DNA of 64,000 nt from Peromyscus leucopus (lineage: Eukaryota; Chordata; Mammalia; Rodentia; Cricetidae), in the NCBI RefSeq assembly GCF_004664715.2, contig NC_051073.1, positions 66,097,664-66,161,663 on the forward strand. The letters run 5' to 3'. Below are positions 45,777 to 56,839 of this stretch, piece after piece. Numbering within the stretch: position 1 is the stretch's first letter; each line of letters starts with the position of its first letter. Below the pieces are notes generated by a model. It saw nothing but the letters and a program-made list of their open reading frames with translations, ran no database searches and was not told the DNA's origin. The position numbers were made by a program, and so were the translations under genes.

Positions 45777-46490
45777 TATACCAGGCTTTTCTTTGGGCCC
45801 ACCAACTAGCTCCCAAATCATGACATGGAGACTTATTAGTTTTGAATGCTCAGCCTAGCTTAGGCATGTGTCTGGCTAGCTCTTTTAACTTAAATTAACC
45901 TGTTTTTCTTTATCTATCTTTTGTCTCAGGGCTCTTTACCTTTTCTTATTTTCTTGCTGTCTCTATGTCTGGCTGGATGACGGCTGCCTGGCTTCTGGCT
46001 CCACGCTCCTCCTCCTCCTCTTCTCTTCTTCTCTCTTTCTAGATTTCTCCTCCTATTTATTCTTCTCTCTGCCCACCAGCCCTGCCTATCCCTCTCTCTG
46101 CCTAACAATTGGCTGTTCAGCTCTTTATTAGACCAGTCAGGTGCCTTAGGCAGGGGATAACCCTTTTATAAGCATCTGCACAGGCAACTGGGTCCAAAAA
46201 CTGCAAGCCACAGTTTGTGAGGCTTGGTGTATGATAGGGCTGTGGAGGGACCGTAGTGCTCTGGTGTGGAACCCACTCCACTGCAGATCAACTTGGTAGA
46301 CAAGGCTTCATCCTGTTTGCCTGCGCCTTCTTTAAATCCTAGGATTCAAAACAAATGCAACACATCTTTACAGAATTAAACAAATGCAGCATAAACTAAA
46401 GTAACACACCTTTACACCGTTAAGGTAATAGTCCACAGTAAAAACAAGTGTCACACATCTTTGCATAGTTAAAATAATATTCTGCAACCA
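45777..46490 (-). mobile_element. Solo LTR, superfamily 1 (long form), interrupted by the inverted arm
   Basis: Flanked by aggtt on both sides (45772-45776, 46491-46495). It shares agctcccaaat, ttggctgttcagctctttat and atgcaacacatctttac with the LTR at 19710-20232. Without the 190-bp arm it is about 524 bp, almost the same as the 523-bp copy at 19710. The 5' TG is altered (ta). Confidence 0.75.
46155..46344 (-). repeat. Right arm of an inverted duplication, inside an LTR
   Basis: Reverse complement of 45302-45488. It interrupts the LTR between ccttaggcagg and attcaaaacaaatgcaac, with perhaps a dozen LTR bases missing compared with the copy at 19710. A perfect 12-bp palindrome, aatcctaggatt, lies at its right junction. 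Confidence 0.88.
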
Positions 46491-46495
46491 AGGTT

Positions 46496-47224
46496 AAGTA
46501 GTCCAGAAATTCTCTAGGGTCCTCTGACAAGAAGGCAGTGGAGCACAGATTTAAACCAAATCATGCCAGACATTCAGTCCCACAGTCTTTCCATTACAAT
46601 AACACAAATATGGCCAGATCCAAGGTGTCTTTTGGTCTGTCCATCAAGATTCCACCTGTTTATCATGCTCCAGCCCTTTCACCAACAAAAACAGATACAG
46701 ACTTTCTGCACCTTCTGGGATGTGCATATTACTACTTTACGGGAAATGTGGAGGGGGTTCCCCTGTCCGTGGAAACAAACATCCCCACCAGAGAGGGCCC
46801 TTCATCTTCTGTTTGTACAAGAAAGAACTTTAGAGGCACCTTTCTTCCAGGAGAGGGCCAGGTTTCTGTCTGTAATTCTCCCCAGGCCCAGCCCTCTTAA
46901 CTAAGAGACATCTGATAGCTACTTCTCCATCCCTTCATTTAGTGACCCTTTGAGCCTTGTCAGCCATGATGACAATTCTGTAAGCCAGTATTTTCTCAGG
47001 CTACCTTTGGATGGAGTGTTTGAAACCTGGGGATGGCCTCCCAGGTCCTAGAGTTAAAAGAGGAAACTAAAAGCTAACAGAGAGAAACTGGTTGTCTAGA
47101 GGTGTGACCAGAAAGAAATTGAAGAAATGCCAGAGTCCAGCTCAATGCTTCTAAACCCATGGAACGGCATCCGGATCTCGATGCAGTCCTGTGTCCCCCC
47201 CATCACACTCAGGTTTCCAGCTTT
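46496..47224. other. Non-repetitive stretch
   Basis: Plus frames 46538-46900 (120 codons) and 46563-46904 (113 codons) overlap in different phases. Neither has a recognisable domain. Confidence 0.4.
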
Positions 47225-47352
47225 GTTTTGTTTTTGATGTTGCTGCTTTTGTTTCTTTTGAGTCGGTATTTTGTTCTGTAGTCCAGGCTGGCCTTGAACT
47301 TGTAGTAATCCTCCTGCCTTAGAATCCTAAGTGCTAAGATTACAATCGACTG
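47225..47352 (-). repeat. B1-like SINE, old
   Basis: Reverse-strand: tctgtagtccaggctggcct and gtgctaagattacaatcgac. Confidence 0.75.
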
Positions 47353-47379
47353 AGTTTTAATGGGATTCCATGGAAACTT

Positions 47380-47383
<4 letters not shown>

Positions 47384-47434
<51 letters not shown>
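47384..47434. repeat. (CT)n microsatellite
   Basis: About 25 CT units. Confidence 0.95.
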
Positions 47435-47435
<1 letters not shown>

Positions 47436-47439
<4 letters not shown>

Positions 47440-48030
47440 AGGGCTTTATTTTAATTTTCCCATGTGTTTTTATGCATGTGTATGTGGTGATTTGAATAAG
47501 AAAGGCCCCCGTAGGCTCATATATTTGAATGCTTAAGGAGTGGCCCTATTTGAAAGGATTGGGAGGTGTGGCCTTGTTGGAGGAAGCGTGTCTAAGGCTT
47601 GAGCTTTGAGGTTTCAGAAACCCATGCCAGGCCCAGTGTCTCTCTCTTCCTGCTGCCTGTGGATCTAGATGTAGAAGTCTCAGCTCCCCTCCAACACCAT
47701 GTCTGCCTGTGTGCCGCCATGCTCCCCACCATGATGACAATGGACTAAACCTCTGAACTGTAAGCCAGCCCCAGTTAACTGCTTTCCTTTATAAGAGCTG
47801 CTGTCTGTGGTCATGATGTCTCTTCACAGAAATAGAACACTAAGACGTGTTCATGCCTGTGTGAGTATATGCCACGTGTCTGCGGGTGTAAATGGAGGCC
47901 AGAAGAGGGGATCAGACCCCTAGAGGCTGGAGTTTCAGGCTTCTGTGGATCACCCGACATGACTATTGGTGACCAAACTCAAGTCCTGCAGGAGAGTATG
48001 TACTTTTAATCTGTGAGCCATCTCTCAGCA
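47436..48030 (-). repeat. B2-superfamily SINE split by a type A repeat
   Basis: Parts 47436-47484 and 47847-48030 form one reverse-strand SINE (tgtgtttttatgcatgtgta; ggccagaagaggggatcaga; tctgtgagccatctctcagc). The type A repeat 47485-47846 lies between them. Confidence 0.75.
47485..47846 (+). repeat. Type A repeat, full length, nested in a SINE
   Basis: Starts tggtgatttgaataagaaag and ends tagaacactaagac. Flanking sequences gtgtttttatgcatgtgtatg and gtgttcatgcctgtgtg are similar and may be a decayed long target duplication. Confidence 0.87.
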
Positions 48031-48803
48031 CCTCTTCTTTATAGTAAAAATGAGCTCTTGGGCCTTATAAAAGGCAAAGCATAAACCAGCTTTTTTCTTT
48101 TTCTTTTTTTTTTTTTTTTTTTTTGCAATGAAAGACTAAATCAAATTGAGTTGGTTCGTTTTGAATTTGTGGTCAGTATCCAGATCTATTTTTGCCTCTA
48201 ATAGTCCATGCAATGTGATCTCTGGACAGCGGACAGTGTCCTTCTCTGTCCTGGGCAGACAGCACTCTTGCAGGACAGTGCCTCTTTGATGAGTCAACGC
48301 TCTTCTAAGTGGACAGGGCAGGGCAGGGGTCCAGACAAACCTTCTTTGGAGCCTGTTTCTGGACCAAATGTTAATTTAGCTGGAACTTTCTTTGTTTCTG
48401 CAAGGGCCAGGCTGAGATGAGATGGTGTAGTGAAGGGAAAGAGCCCTTTATGGAGTTAAGGATCTAAGTTCCCCCTGTGTGTCCTGCCAGCTTCCTGAGT
48501 GGTCTCAGGTGTCCCTCATCCAGGCCTCAGTTTCTCCACCTTTGGGAAGAAGGGTAGGGCCAGATTCTGTCTTTCTGAAGAAGTCCACTGTTCCCCATGT
48601 TCTGTTCCCACCTTTCTCTTTCCTTCTCTCTTTGGCTTGGCTGTGTGTGCCAATCAGAGCATGAGAGGCATAAGATCCCCAGATGGAGGGGAGGAAAGAT
48701 TTAGTCTAAGAGATAGATGACCAAGAACATTGCTAGTGAGGAGAAAAAGAAGCTTGCACAAGGCTTTTTATAGAGCCTTGCTGGCCCTGTACTGTGAGTT
48801 GCC

Positions 48804-48857
<54 letters not shown>

Positions 48858-49872
48858 AGGCAGCAGCCAGTGAATGCCGCATTATGGTGCTGGAACCCTC
48901 CAGGCAGGAGTTGCTATTTACAGAGTCCATCAGAGCAGTCTGAGGGAGAAGTCAGAGCTGTCAGCTTTCCCTGGGCCTAGCCAGACTGCTGCTAGCCCAG
49001 GGACCTCCCGGGGAGACCAGAGCAGAGGAAATCAGGTTGGAAAGTCACTGGCAGCCTGCATTTGACCCCATGGAAAGTGCTGACTTGAGCTGAAGGGAAT
49101 GTCACAATTTAGTGTGGCCAGGCTGTGCCGTTCAGACACAGTGCTGTGAGGTTGCCTCCTAGCCCATGCTGCAGCTGCCCCGGGGGACATAAAAGCCAGA
49201 ACTCCCGGTCCCTGTCCTCAGAGAGCTTGCGTTCCAGTGAGAAGAACAGAAACAACAACTGTGGCCATGGTCTACTTTGCCAAAAGCCGATCTTGATGTA
49301 GACACACAAGCTTGGGGAGCCCAGAAAACCCAGAAATTGATTCTGAGAGGTGGTATATGATTAACTGTGATAGCCGGATCCAGCGACACCTCTGAGGTGA
49401 GATGGTCAGGCACTTCCGAATGCCTCTGTGATGGTGCTTCATAATCACAGACCGGAGGTTTGGGGATTCTAGTGAGTGGATTCATCTCTTGACCCATTCA
49501 TAACAAGATGACACTGTCGGGAAGTGGTAAAAGTTAGATGTGGCTGGAGGAAGTAAGTCCCTAGGGGTATGGCCTTGGAGCAATGTAGTGGGCAGCCATT
49601 CCAGCTTGGATCTGGAAGTTCCAACCCCCATTAAGACTCTGGCAACTGTCACGCCTAGAGGAGGGGCCAGGGGAGGCGCCTGGAGACCCGAGATCTGGAT
49701 GGGCCAGCGCTCTCTCTGTTCCGGGACCCTGAACGGTGGAGGTGGACGGGAGCAGAGCTCCAGAGAACACCGCTGGACTGCGATACACCTTCCCCAGACC
49801 CCGCGACCTACCTATCCCTTAATTTGTAAGTTACGCCATTAAATAAATATCCTTTTAACTACATGGAGTGGC
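48031..49872. other. Mostly non-repetitive stretch
   Basis: Contains a poly(T) run at 48103-48124 and a (CA)n tract at 48807-48857. Frames up to 112 codons show no domain. Confidence 0.4.
48807..48857. repeat. (CA)n microsatellite
   Basis: About 25 CA units. Confidence 0.95.
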
Positions 49873-49991
49873 CTCGTAGCACCTGTCCTGGATCTTACTA
49901 TGTAGCCCAGGCTGGCCTCAAACTCACAGAGATCTGCCTGGCTCTGCCTCCCGAGTGCTGGGATTAAAGGTGTGGGCCACTGCCACCCATC
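49873..49991 (-). repeat. B1 SINE, 3' truncated
   Basis: Reverse-strand: atgtagcccaggctggcctc to gggattaaaggtgtgggcca. It joins the type A repeat directly. Confidence 0.9.
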
Positions 49992-50367
49992 ATCACAGCA
50001 ACTTTTATAAAGGAAAATATTTAATTGGGGCTGGCTTACAGTTTCAGAGGTTTAGTCCATTATTGTCATGGCCAGAAGCGTGGCAGTGTGCAAGCAGACA
50101 TGGTGCTGGAGAAGGAGCTGAGAATTCTACATCTTGATCCTCAGGCAGCAGAAGGAAACTGCCCACTAGGCCTAACTTGAGCTTATAAAACCTCAGAGCC
50201 CGCCTCCACAGTGACACACTTCCTCCAACCCACCTCCACAGTGACACACTTCCTCCAACAAGGCTATACCTATTCCAACAAGGCCACACCTCCTAAGAGT
50301 GCCACTCCATATGGCCAAGCATTCAAGCACATGAGTCTGTGGGGGCCATTCCTATTCAAACTGCTAC
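49992..50367 (-). repeat. Type A repeat with a 30-bp internal duplication
   Basis: Reverse-strand copy. The segment cctccacagtgacacacttc is tandemly doubled at about 50202-50260. The terminal 30-40 bp at the left is missing. Confidence 0.85.
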
Positions 50368-50537
50368 ACTACCTAAGGCCAGATACCCTGTCACAGCTCT
50401 GCAAAACTAATCCAGGGTAGGAAGGAGAAAGGGCTTGCAAAGAAGAAATGTCCCCTGAGTTTTGAAAGATAATGAAGATTTTCCAAGGTAAAAGAGGCAA
50501 GGAGGAACATCCTTGTGTGGAGGCCCAGTGCAGGCTC

Positions 50538-50927
50538 TGCTGTGGGATGGTCTGTATGTCAAATTGCTCTGATTGGTCAATAAATAAAACACTGATTGGC
50601 CAGTGGCCAGGCAGGAAGTAGGTGGGACAAGGAGAGAGGAGAATTCTGGGAAGCGGAAGGCGGAGGCAGGCGGACACTGCCAGCTGCCGCCATGCCCAGC
50701 AGCATGTGAAGACACCGGTAAGCCACCAGCCACGTGGCAAGGTATAGATTTATGGAAATGGATTAATTTAAGCTATAAGAACAGTTAGCAAGAAGCCTGC
50801 CACGGCCATACAGTTTATGAGCAATATAAGTCTTTGTGTTTACTTGGCTGGGTCTGAGCGGCTGTGGGACTGGCGGGTGACAAAGATTTGTCCTGACTGT
50901 GGGCCAGGCAGGAAAACTCAAGCTACA
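50538..50927 (+). mobile_element. Solo LTR, superfamily 1, perfect 6-bp TSD
   Basis: Starts TGCTGTGGGATGG and ends CTCAAGCTACA, flanked by aggctc at 50532-50537 and 50928-50933. Contains aaaacactgattggccagtg and atttaagctataagaacagt. Nearly the reverse complement of 30168-30543. No internal region. Confidence 0.92.
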
Positions 50928-50933
50928 AGGCTC

Positions 50934-51103
50934 AGAGGTATAAGAACACAGGGAGTCTGGAAACCTGTACTAGCTCTCTTGCAGAGCCAGGGAATAGTGT
51001 GTATGGGTCGAAGGACAACAGGATGTACTAGGAGCTTTATAACTATGTCTCTCCCAAAGAGAAGTTCAAGTCACAACCTCTAGTAACTGTGCATTTTACT
51101 GTA
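50934..51103. other. Short non-repetitive stretch
   Basis: Nothing recognised. Confidence 0.35.
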
Positions 51104-51173
51104 TTCCTTCCTTCCTTCCTTCCTTCCTTCCTTCCTTCCTTCCTTCCTTCCTTTCTTTCTTTCTTTCTTTTTT
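51104..51173. repeat. (CCTT)n / (CTTT)n microsatellite
   Basis: Pyrimidine tetranucleotide run adjacent to a SINE tail. Confidence 0.95.
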
Positions 51174-51177
51174 TAAC

Positions 51178-51345
51178 TTAATGTTCTTTGGTGTTTTCCT
51201 GCATGTATGTCTGTATGAGAGTATCAGAACCCCTGGAACTGGTGTTACAGACAGGTGTGATTGGCCATGTGGGTACTGGGAATTGAACCTGGGTCATCTG
51301 GAGGAGCAGTCAATGCTCTTATCTGCTGAACCATCTCTCTAGCCC
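51178..51345 (-). repeat. B2-superfamily SINE
   Basis: Reverse-strand: ggaactggtgttacagacag, tactgggaattgaacctggg, atctgctgaaccatctctct. Confidence 0.88.
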
Positions 51346-51540
51346 CTGCATGTGACTTTATTTGGAGATTAAAGTCTTTGTGGGTCTAATTAAGTGATAG
51401 GGAGGTCACATCAGCTGTGTGGAAAGCACGAATTCAGTGACTCGTGTCCTTATCAGAGGAGTGTTTGGCTGTGGACTCAGTGGGTAGGACACCGTGGGAA
51501 GATGGAAAAAGATTTGAGCACTGCATCTAAAAGCCAAGAA
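51346..51540 (-). repeat. Ancient mammalian repeat fragment
   Basis: gtgactttatttggagatta, gggtctaattaagtgatagg and cgtgtccttatcagagga resemble the same old family as 17800-18115, in opposite orientation. Confidence 0.45.
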
Positions 51541-51954
51541 ACACAGATAATGGTCAACAGTCTCTAGGAGCCAGTGGGCAAGCAAAGAGTGGATCCCTCT
51601 GGGTCCCAATGGGCAACCAACTATGTTCATACTGTGATCAGAATTGAGAAGTAATATGTCTTTGCTCAGCTTGTAGCAACTGGCCACAGTAGCTTTGGAG
51701 ACACCTATTGTAGGCCTATGAGCTTGTCTGAACTGGTACCGGCTGGCCTGGGACACCTGTGTCTCAGGGATGCTTCTTATTGAGCTAATAGAAGGGCTTG
51801 GAAGTTTCTGTATCTAGATATCCAAACTGATACTCTGATTACTCACTCAGATTATATATATACTGAATTATATTGTTTCTTTTTTCAATTCAGAAAGATA
51901 AATTCTCTGTAACTACCTTGGCTATTTGCTATTCCAAATGATTGTTTTAAATAA

Positions 51955-52110
51955 TTTTAAATTTGCAGAAGGCGATCAAAGAAATGCACAGAGCTCCTAT
52001 AACCCTCTCCCTCAGCTTCCCCAGTGTTCGCCTCCTACAAGTCATCATTGACACGAAGACATTACCATCATACACTAGATGATTTCTACGGCTTCTGGGT
52101 TGCCAACTTG
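51955..52110 (-). repeat. Old L1 3' UTR fragment
   Basis: cacagagctcctataaccct, cttccccagtgttcgcctcc and gacacgaagacattacc resemble an old L1 3' end. Confidence 0.4.
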
Positions 52111-52353
52111 CCTCCTCAGATGTGCTTCCCTTTCTTTTAGTTGTGAGGATGGATGAAGGTCGCATTTCCCTGTCATGGTGACCAGCTTCTACTCATCCAT
52201 CTGCATCAGCTGACTCCCCCAAATCTAGATGAGATGCTCCTTCTAGGTGGCCCCTAATACACTATTCTCCCTCCACTCTCAGTATACTCCACCATCTTCA
52301 CTGGTCTCCTCAGTAGAACTGACTACTGCCACTCATTGATTGTTTATGGAAGG

Positions 52354-52405
52354 GAGGGATGGATGGATGGATGGATGGATGGATGGATGGATGGATGGAT
52401 GGATG
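52354..52405. repeat. (GGAT)n microsatellite
   Basis: About 13 GGAT units. Confidence 0.95.
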
Positions 52406-52498
52406 GAGTCATTATGTCTGGCGCTGTAATTTGTTGCTGGCACCAGAAAGATGGCACCTCACCTGCAAACAGAAATGTTTGAATCACTGCTGGGGACC

Positions 52499-52871
52499 TG
52501 TAGTTGAACTTTCTTTGGACCACCAGTTCCCAAATAGTGACATGGAGCCTTCTTATTAACTATGAAAGCTTGGTCTTAGCTTAGCTTGTTCCTAACTAGC
52601 ACTTATAACTTAAATTAACCCATTTATATTACTCTACAGTCTGCCACATGGCTCATTACCTCTGGTCAGGACTGGATGTCCCACTTCCTCCACGTCTGGC
52701 TGCTGAAATCTGTGTGCCTCAGATTATTCTCTGAGTTCCTGACTCCACTCGGAAGTCCTGCTTATTCTCTCCTGTCTAGCTATTGGCCATTCAGCTCTTT
52801 ATTAAACCAGTCAGAAGGCACCTTAGGCAGAGACACGTCATCAGGGTGTACAAAAAGATTATCTTACCACA
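52499..52871 (-). mobile_element. Solo LTR, superfamily 1, perfect 6-bp TSD
   Basis: The plus strand reads TGTAGTTGAAC to ATCTTACCACA, flanked by gggacc at 52493-52498 and 52872-52877. Shares cttaaattaacccattta and ttggccattcagctctttat with other family members. No internal region. Confidence 0.9.
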
Positions 52872-52877
52872 GGGACC

Positions 52878-53651
52878 AAAATGCTTTACGTCACAGCAGC
52901 CCAGTCACAGCGCAGGTGGAAATTAATGCCATTTCCAGTCACACTCTGACCATCTTCAATGATGAAAGGTGAGGAGGGCAAGCCTGGAATCACAGCTTCC
53001 TTGAATACCACACCTGGGAGAGTGCCTCAGATCCGATGGTTCCCAGACCTTGTTGGCTGACTCAGAAGCTCCAGGGATGGGCCTGGCAAGTTGACTGATT
53101 AATAAGCTTGCAAGGTGATGTAGTGCCCTCTAGGACCTGGCTCTGACCCAAGAGCTGGCACCGGAAGTCCCTCTGCAGGCCAACCCGCTTACTCTACAGT
53201 GTGGGACCACATGACCGTGATGGTCCTTCCAGTTCTGACTTTGCTGATAGATTTTTGCCTTTGTTTTAATCTTAAAAGAAGCTGCTAAATTGGAATGTCA
53301 TATACATCATGAATATACACATTAGATACTAAAACATTCTTTTTAGGAAGTCATAGACAGCAGAAAATACGGGCTATTTCTTAATCTTCAAACTTGTTCA
53401 TCTCAGCCTCATTTTGTACAACATAATTGCAGATTTTTATGTAATAAATCCTGCAGTAGCATGTCGTTAAGGATCTGATGGGTGGATGATAGACACCTGA
53501 GTCCTGATTTTAATTTGCAATTGTAGTCCATGTCTACTCTGGCTGTTGGGCATTGGCCAGCCTTTATTTTTACATATGGGATATACCAGGTTTTATTACT
53601 AACATAGCAGAGGTTTATAGTCCAAATTAGGCCAGTCCTAATGTTCACACC
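52878..53651. other. Mostly non-repetitive, AT-rich in part
   Basis: A MER5-like piece lies at 53035-53100 (gatggttcccagaccttg). Nothing else recognised. Confidence 0.4.
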
Positions 53652-54066
53652 TGTAGTGGTAACGCCCACGCTACCACCACCCGTTCACCATGTCCGAGAG
53701 AGGGGCTGTGGATCCAAAAACAGAGACAAGAGACAGCGGGTCATTCGTCTCACCAGAATGCCGAATGCCGTTTATTGAAGGAGGGAGGAGATTTAAAATA
53801 CAGGCTTACAGCACAATGGAGGATCCCCTGGAGGGCAGACGTTCGTTACAGATGTTTTATATTCTTGCATCCTAGCTGTTAACGCCCAATATGCGGGTTA
53901 CACAAACAAGAAACCTCCTGTAAGCATTCAGGAGGGAGGAAAACGACAGGGGATTAGCATAGGGAGGACATCAAGGTCAAGGTCAGGAAGCAAGACAGCA
54001 GCTACTCAAGAATCGGGGGGTGGGGGTGGAGGTGTAAGGGGGTGGGGGTGGGGGCAGGGCCCAACA
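53652..54066 (-). mobile_element. Solo ERVK-type LTR, perfect 6-bp TSD
   Basis: On the minus strand it starts TGTTGGGCCC and ends CGTTACCACTACA, with polyadenylation signal CTTCAATAAACGG. It is flanked by cacacc at 53646-53651 and 54067-54072. The plus strand of its U3 start (54014-54058) is a dense G-run. It is distinct from superfamily 1. No internal region. Confidence 0.92.
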
Positions 54067-54072
54067 CACACC

Positions 54073-54807
54073 TCTCCAGAATTACAGCTTTCAGTACAAG
54101 GGAGCCAAATTGCAGCAGATGTTCTGTCATGGTTTGGTTGGCTACTTACTCTATGGAATAAGAAACACCATAAGTCAAAGGTGGCCTACGCTCTGCTGCC
54201 TCCTCTCCCCAGATAAACCAAATAAAATTCAGGAGTATCCTAGGCAACTGATGCCATGTACCTGCTCAGCTGGAATGGACACAGGTGGCCTGGGTGAGGA
54301 CAAATGGCTGCCTCCGTGTTTATCCACCCCAGGTAAGGACTGTGCTGCTCCTAAGTCTGCATCTTTCCCACCCAGGCCTCTTTCTGAACGCAGCCTGGGC
54401 CAAGCGCATGGTTAGGCTTAGGAAGAGACGGTGAAGGAGCTGGCCATTAAAGAGCATGTGGTTCAGTGCGGAAGAGGCTCTGGGGGTCCCGTGAGGATTC
54501 CGATGAACACATTGGTGCACTTGACAGTTAACCAGTGTTTACAAGGCCAGCTTAGTTGTACCATTCCAAGGAAACAACACTGGATGTTCCACACAGTGAG
54601 AGTAGGAAAGATTTCATGCTCCGTGCGGTGCACTATTCTTCTTTACTACGTCCCCATTTCCAAGAAACATTGAGGAATCAGCTCAGCTGCCTGGCTGGTC
54701 AGATGTACATATGAACACAGCTGATCATTAGTGTTCTGGGCAACTGATGTGACATCTCTTCTACAATGCAGGGCCATGGAGAAAGACATCATGGCTTCCC
54801 TTTATTT
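54073..54807. other. Non-repetitive stretch, nothing recognised
   Basis: Unique sequence. The 101-codon plus frame at 54110-54415 has no domain I can name, although caggtaag-type donor motifs occur near 54331. Confidence 0.4.
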
Positions 54808-55012
54808 TTAAGATTTATTTTTTATATATGTCTGACTAAAGGGTGGAGGGGGGAAGAGTGGGGCGTTACTTACAGAAGCCAGAGGAGGGCAATTTATCCC
54901 CTGAAGCTGGAGTTATAGGCAGTTATGAGCTGCCCAGTGGACCTGCTGGTTCCTAACTTGGGTCCTCTGGAAAAGCAGCAAGTGCTCTGAACTGATGAGC
55001 CATCTCTCCAGC
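54808..55012 (-). repeat. B2-superfamily SINE
   Basis: Reverse-strand: gctggagttataggcagtta, cctaacttgggtcctctgga, ctgatgagccatctctccag. Confidence 0.88.
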
Positions 55013-56033
55013 CATGAAGTTCTCAACCCATGTCCCCTGCTTCAATGGGAGCATGGGAGCTGAAATGAAGTCCTTCTGACCTCTCCAGGTGGCAAAGGGT
55101 ACTTTTTCATGTTTTACCTCTGGAGTGAATTGTATTTGCAGGCAGTGTTTTCCTCAGGGTGTGACAAAGGTCTCTCAGTCTTGCTTTCCTCTCTCTTCCT
55201 GTGAACACGCACGGAGCTTACCCTGAGTACAAGGTCCTGTGCCAGATGCTAACTGATCGAGAGACAGAGAGAAGCAACTGCTGACTGAACACGAATGGGC
55301 ATTTTGAGGGCGTGAAGGGTCACCTGTGGTGTGTGCAGCAGCTGTTTCCTGAGCGGTCACTGTCCTGTGCCAGAGACACAGCAATAGAGTTGAAAAAGTT
55401 CTATGAGACCGGACAGGTAATGTTAGTGACAATCATAGTCCCCACCTGTCTTTCCATCGACCACCCGTTCACCCAGAGGATGTATTTTCATACTGAACAG
55501 GGCCAGCACACGAACCGCAACTAAGAAACTCATGAATGTAGTTAACTCTGAGAATGGAGCGTTCTACAAAGGGAACAATTCCAGGTGGATAGGGATCTGT
55601 AATTTAAAAAACAAACAAACAAACAAAAAGCCTCCCAGATAGATTTTGGAAGACCTCACCGGAACAGTGACATTTGGTCAAGGAGAGCATGTGGGGTGTG
55701 AAGGAGGCAGTCACGTGGCTGCCAGGGTGGTGCTAGAAGCCATAGGCAAAGGGACTCTCAAACGCAAACGTGCTGCGGTAGGTATCCTTAGAAAAGGGCA
55801 TGATAGATGTTGTATAATTAGTGGTAAGAGCCTGGGACCCGCAGATTGGATCTTAGGGGAGGGCATAGACAAGATCATGAAGAATCTTATAAAAATTTTA
55901 GTAAGCACACTTGAGGACTGCTGTCTGGGAAGGCTATTTTCTGGCCTGCTTACAAAAGTGTTTTTTGGACCCTGCTCTTAGCAGTTCATATAAGCAGTAT
56001 GCAAACTAGTGAACAGTAAAGAAATAAATCCAA
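55013..56033. other. Non-repetitive stretch
   Basis: Includes a CAAA run near 55600. The plus frame 55646-55981 (111 codons) has no recognisable domain. Confidence 0.4.
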
Positions 56034-56205
56034 GCCGGGCAGCGGTGGCACATGCCTTTAATCCCAGCACTTGGGAGGCAGAGCCAGGCATATCTCTGTG
56101 AGTTCGAGGCCAGCCTGGGCTACCGAGTGAGTTCCAGGAAAGGCGCAAAGCTACACCGAGAAAACCTGTCTCAAAAAAACCAAACCAAACCAAAACAAAA
56201 CAAGA
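56034..56205 (+). repeat. B1 SINE with probable TSD
   Basis: Full B1 from gccgggcagcggtggcacat to ggcgcaaagctacaccgaga plus a CAAA tail. Flanks aagaaataaatc and aagaaatatatc look like a 12-bp duplication with one mismatch. Confidence 0.94.
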
Positions 56206-56439
56206 AATATATCTAAACTCATAACTTAATGGGCATTTAATAGTATAGACCACCCTGTATCCAATAGTATGCATCCCTGTCAACTAGAAATAGGCATTTA
56301 CCAAAGTCACATATTTGTTGAGCCATAAAATAAATTGCAATACATTCTAACAATAGAAATCTTAGAGTGAGTTCTGTACACCAATGAAACTAGACACAAC
56401 GAGCCTCGGGAATTTAGAAATTAAATAGCACATTTGGAG
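56206..56439. other. Short non-repetitive stretch
   Basis: Nothing recognised. Confidence 0.3.
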
Positions 56440-56820
56440 ACGTGTTCTTTGGAAGATTTTGTACTGAAGATGTGCTCCTCAACACAGCAGTGTTGGGATG
56501 CTTGGATCTGGAGAGTTGTGACTTCATCAGTTCACAGCTGAAGGGACTATTGGGAGGTGGGAACCTGGTGGGTGGAAGTAGGTTCCTGGAGATGTGACTT
56601 TGAAGGGCATACCCTGGCCCTGACATATCCTCATGGGATGAGTAGTGATGCTAGGCCAGCTCTTCCACTATGATGTTTCTGCCTTGCTGCAGGCCCAAAG
56701 GCCGTGGAGCCAGCCTACGATGGCCTGGAACCTCAAAAGCTGGGAATTGTGGATAAACCTTTCTTCTTCTTAAGTGGTTTCTCTCAGGCATTTTGTCACA
56801 GTAACAGGACACCAATGTGA
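56440..56820 (+). repeat. Medium-reiteration repeat related to types A and B
   Basis: gggaggtgggaacctggtgg, atgatgtttctgccttgctg and caggcattttgtcacagtaa follow a related, older family. Confidence 0.55.
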
Positions 56821-56839
56821 TGTGTCACGTTTTGACACA

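Noticed and set aside
4953..54066. Intact endogenous retrovirus
   Set aside because: Every LTR examined is followed by host sequence or a target duplication; no gag, pol or env-like stretch or paired LTR was seen.
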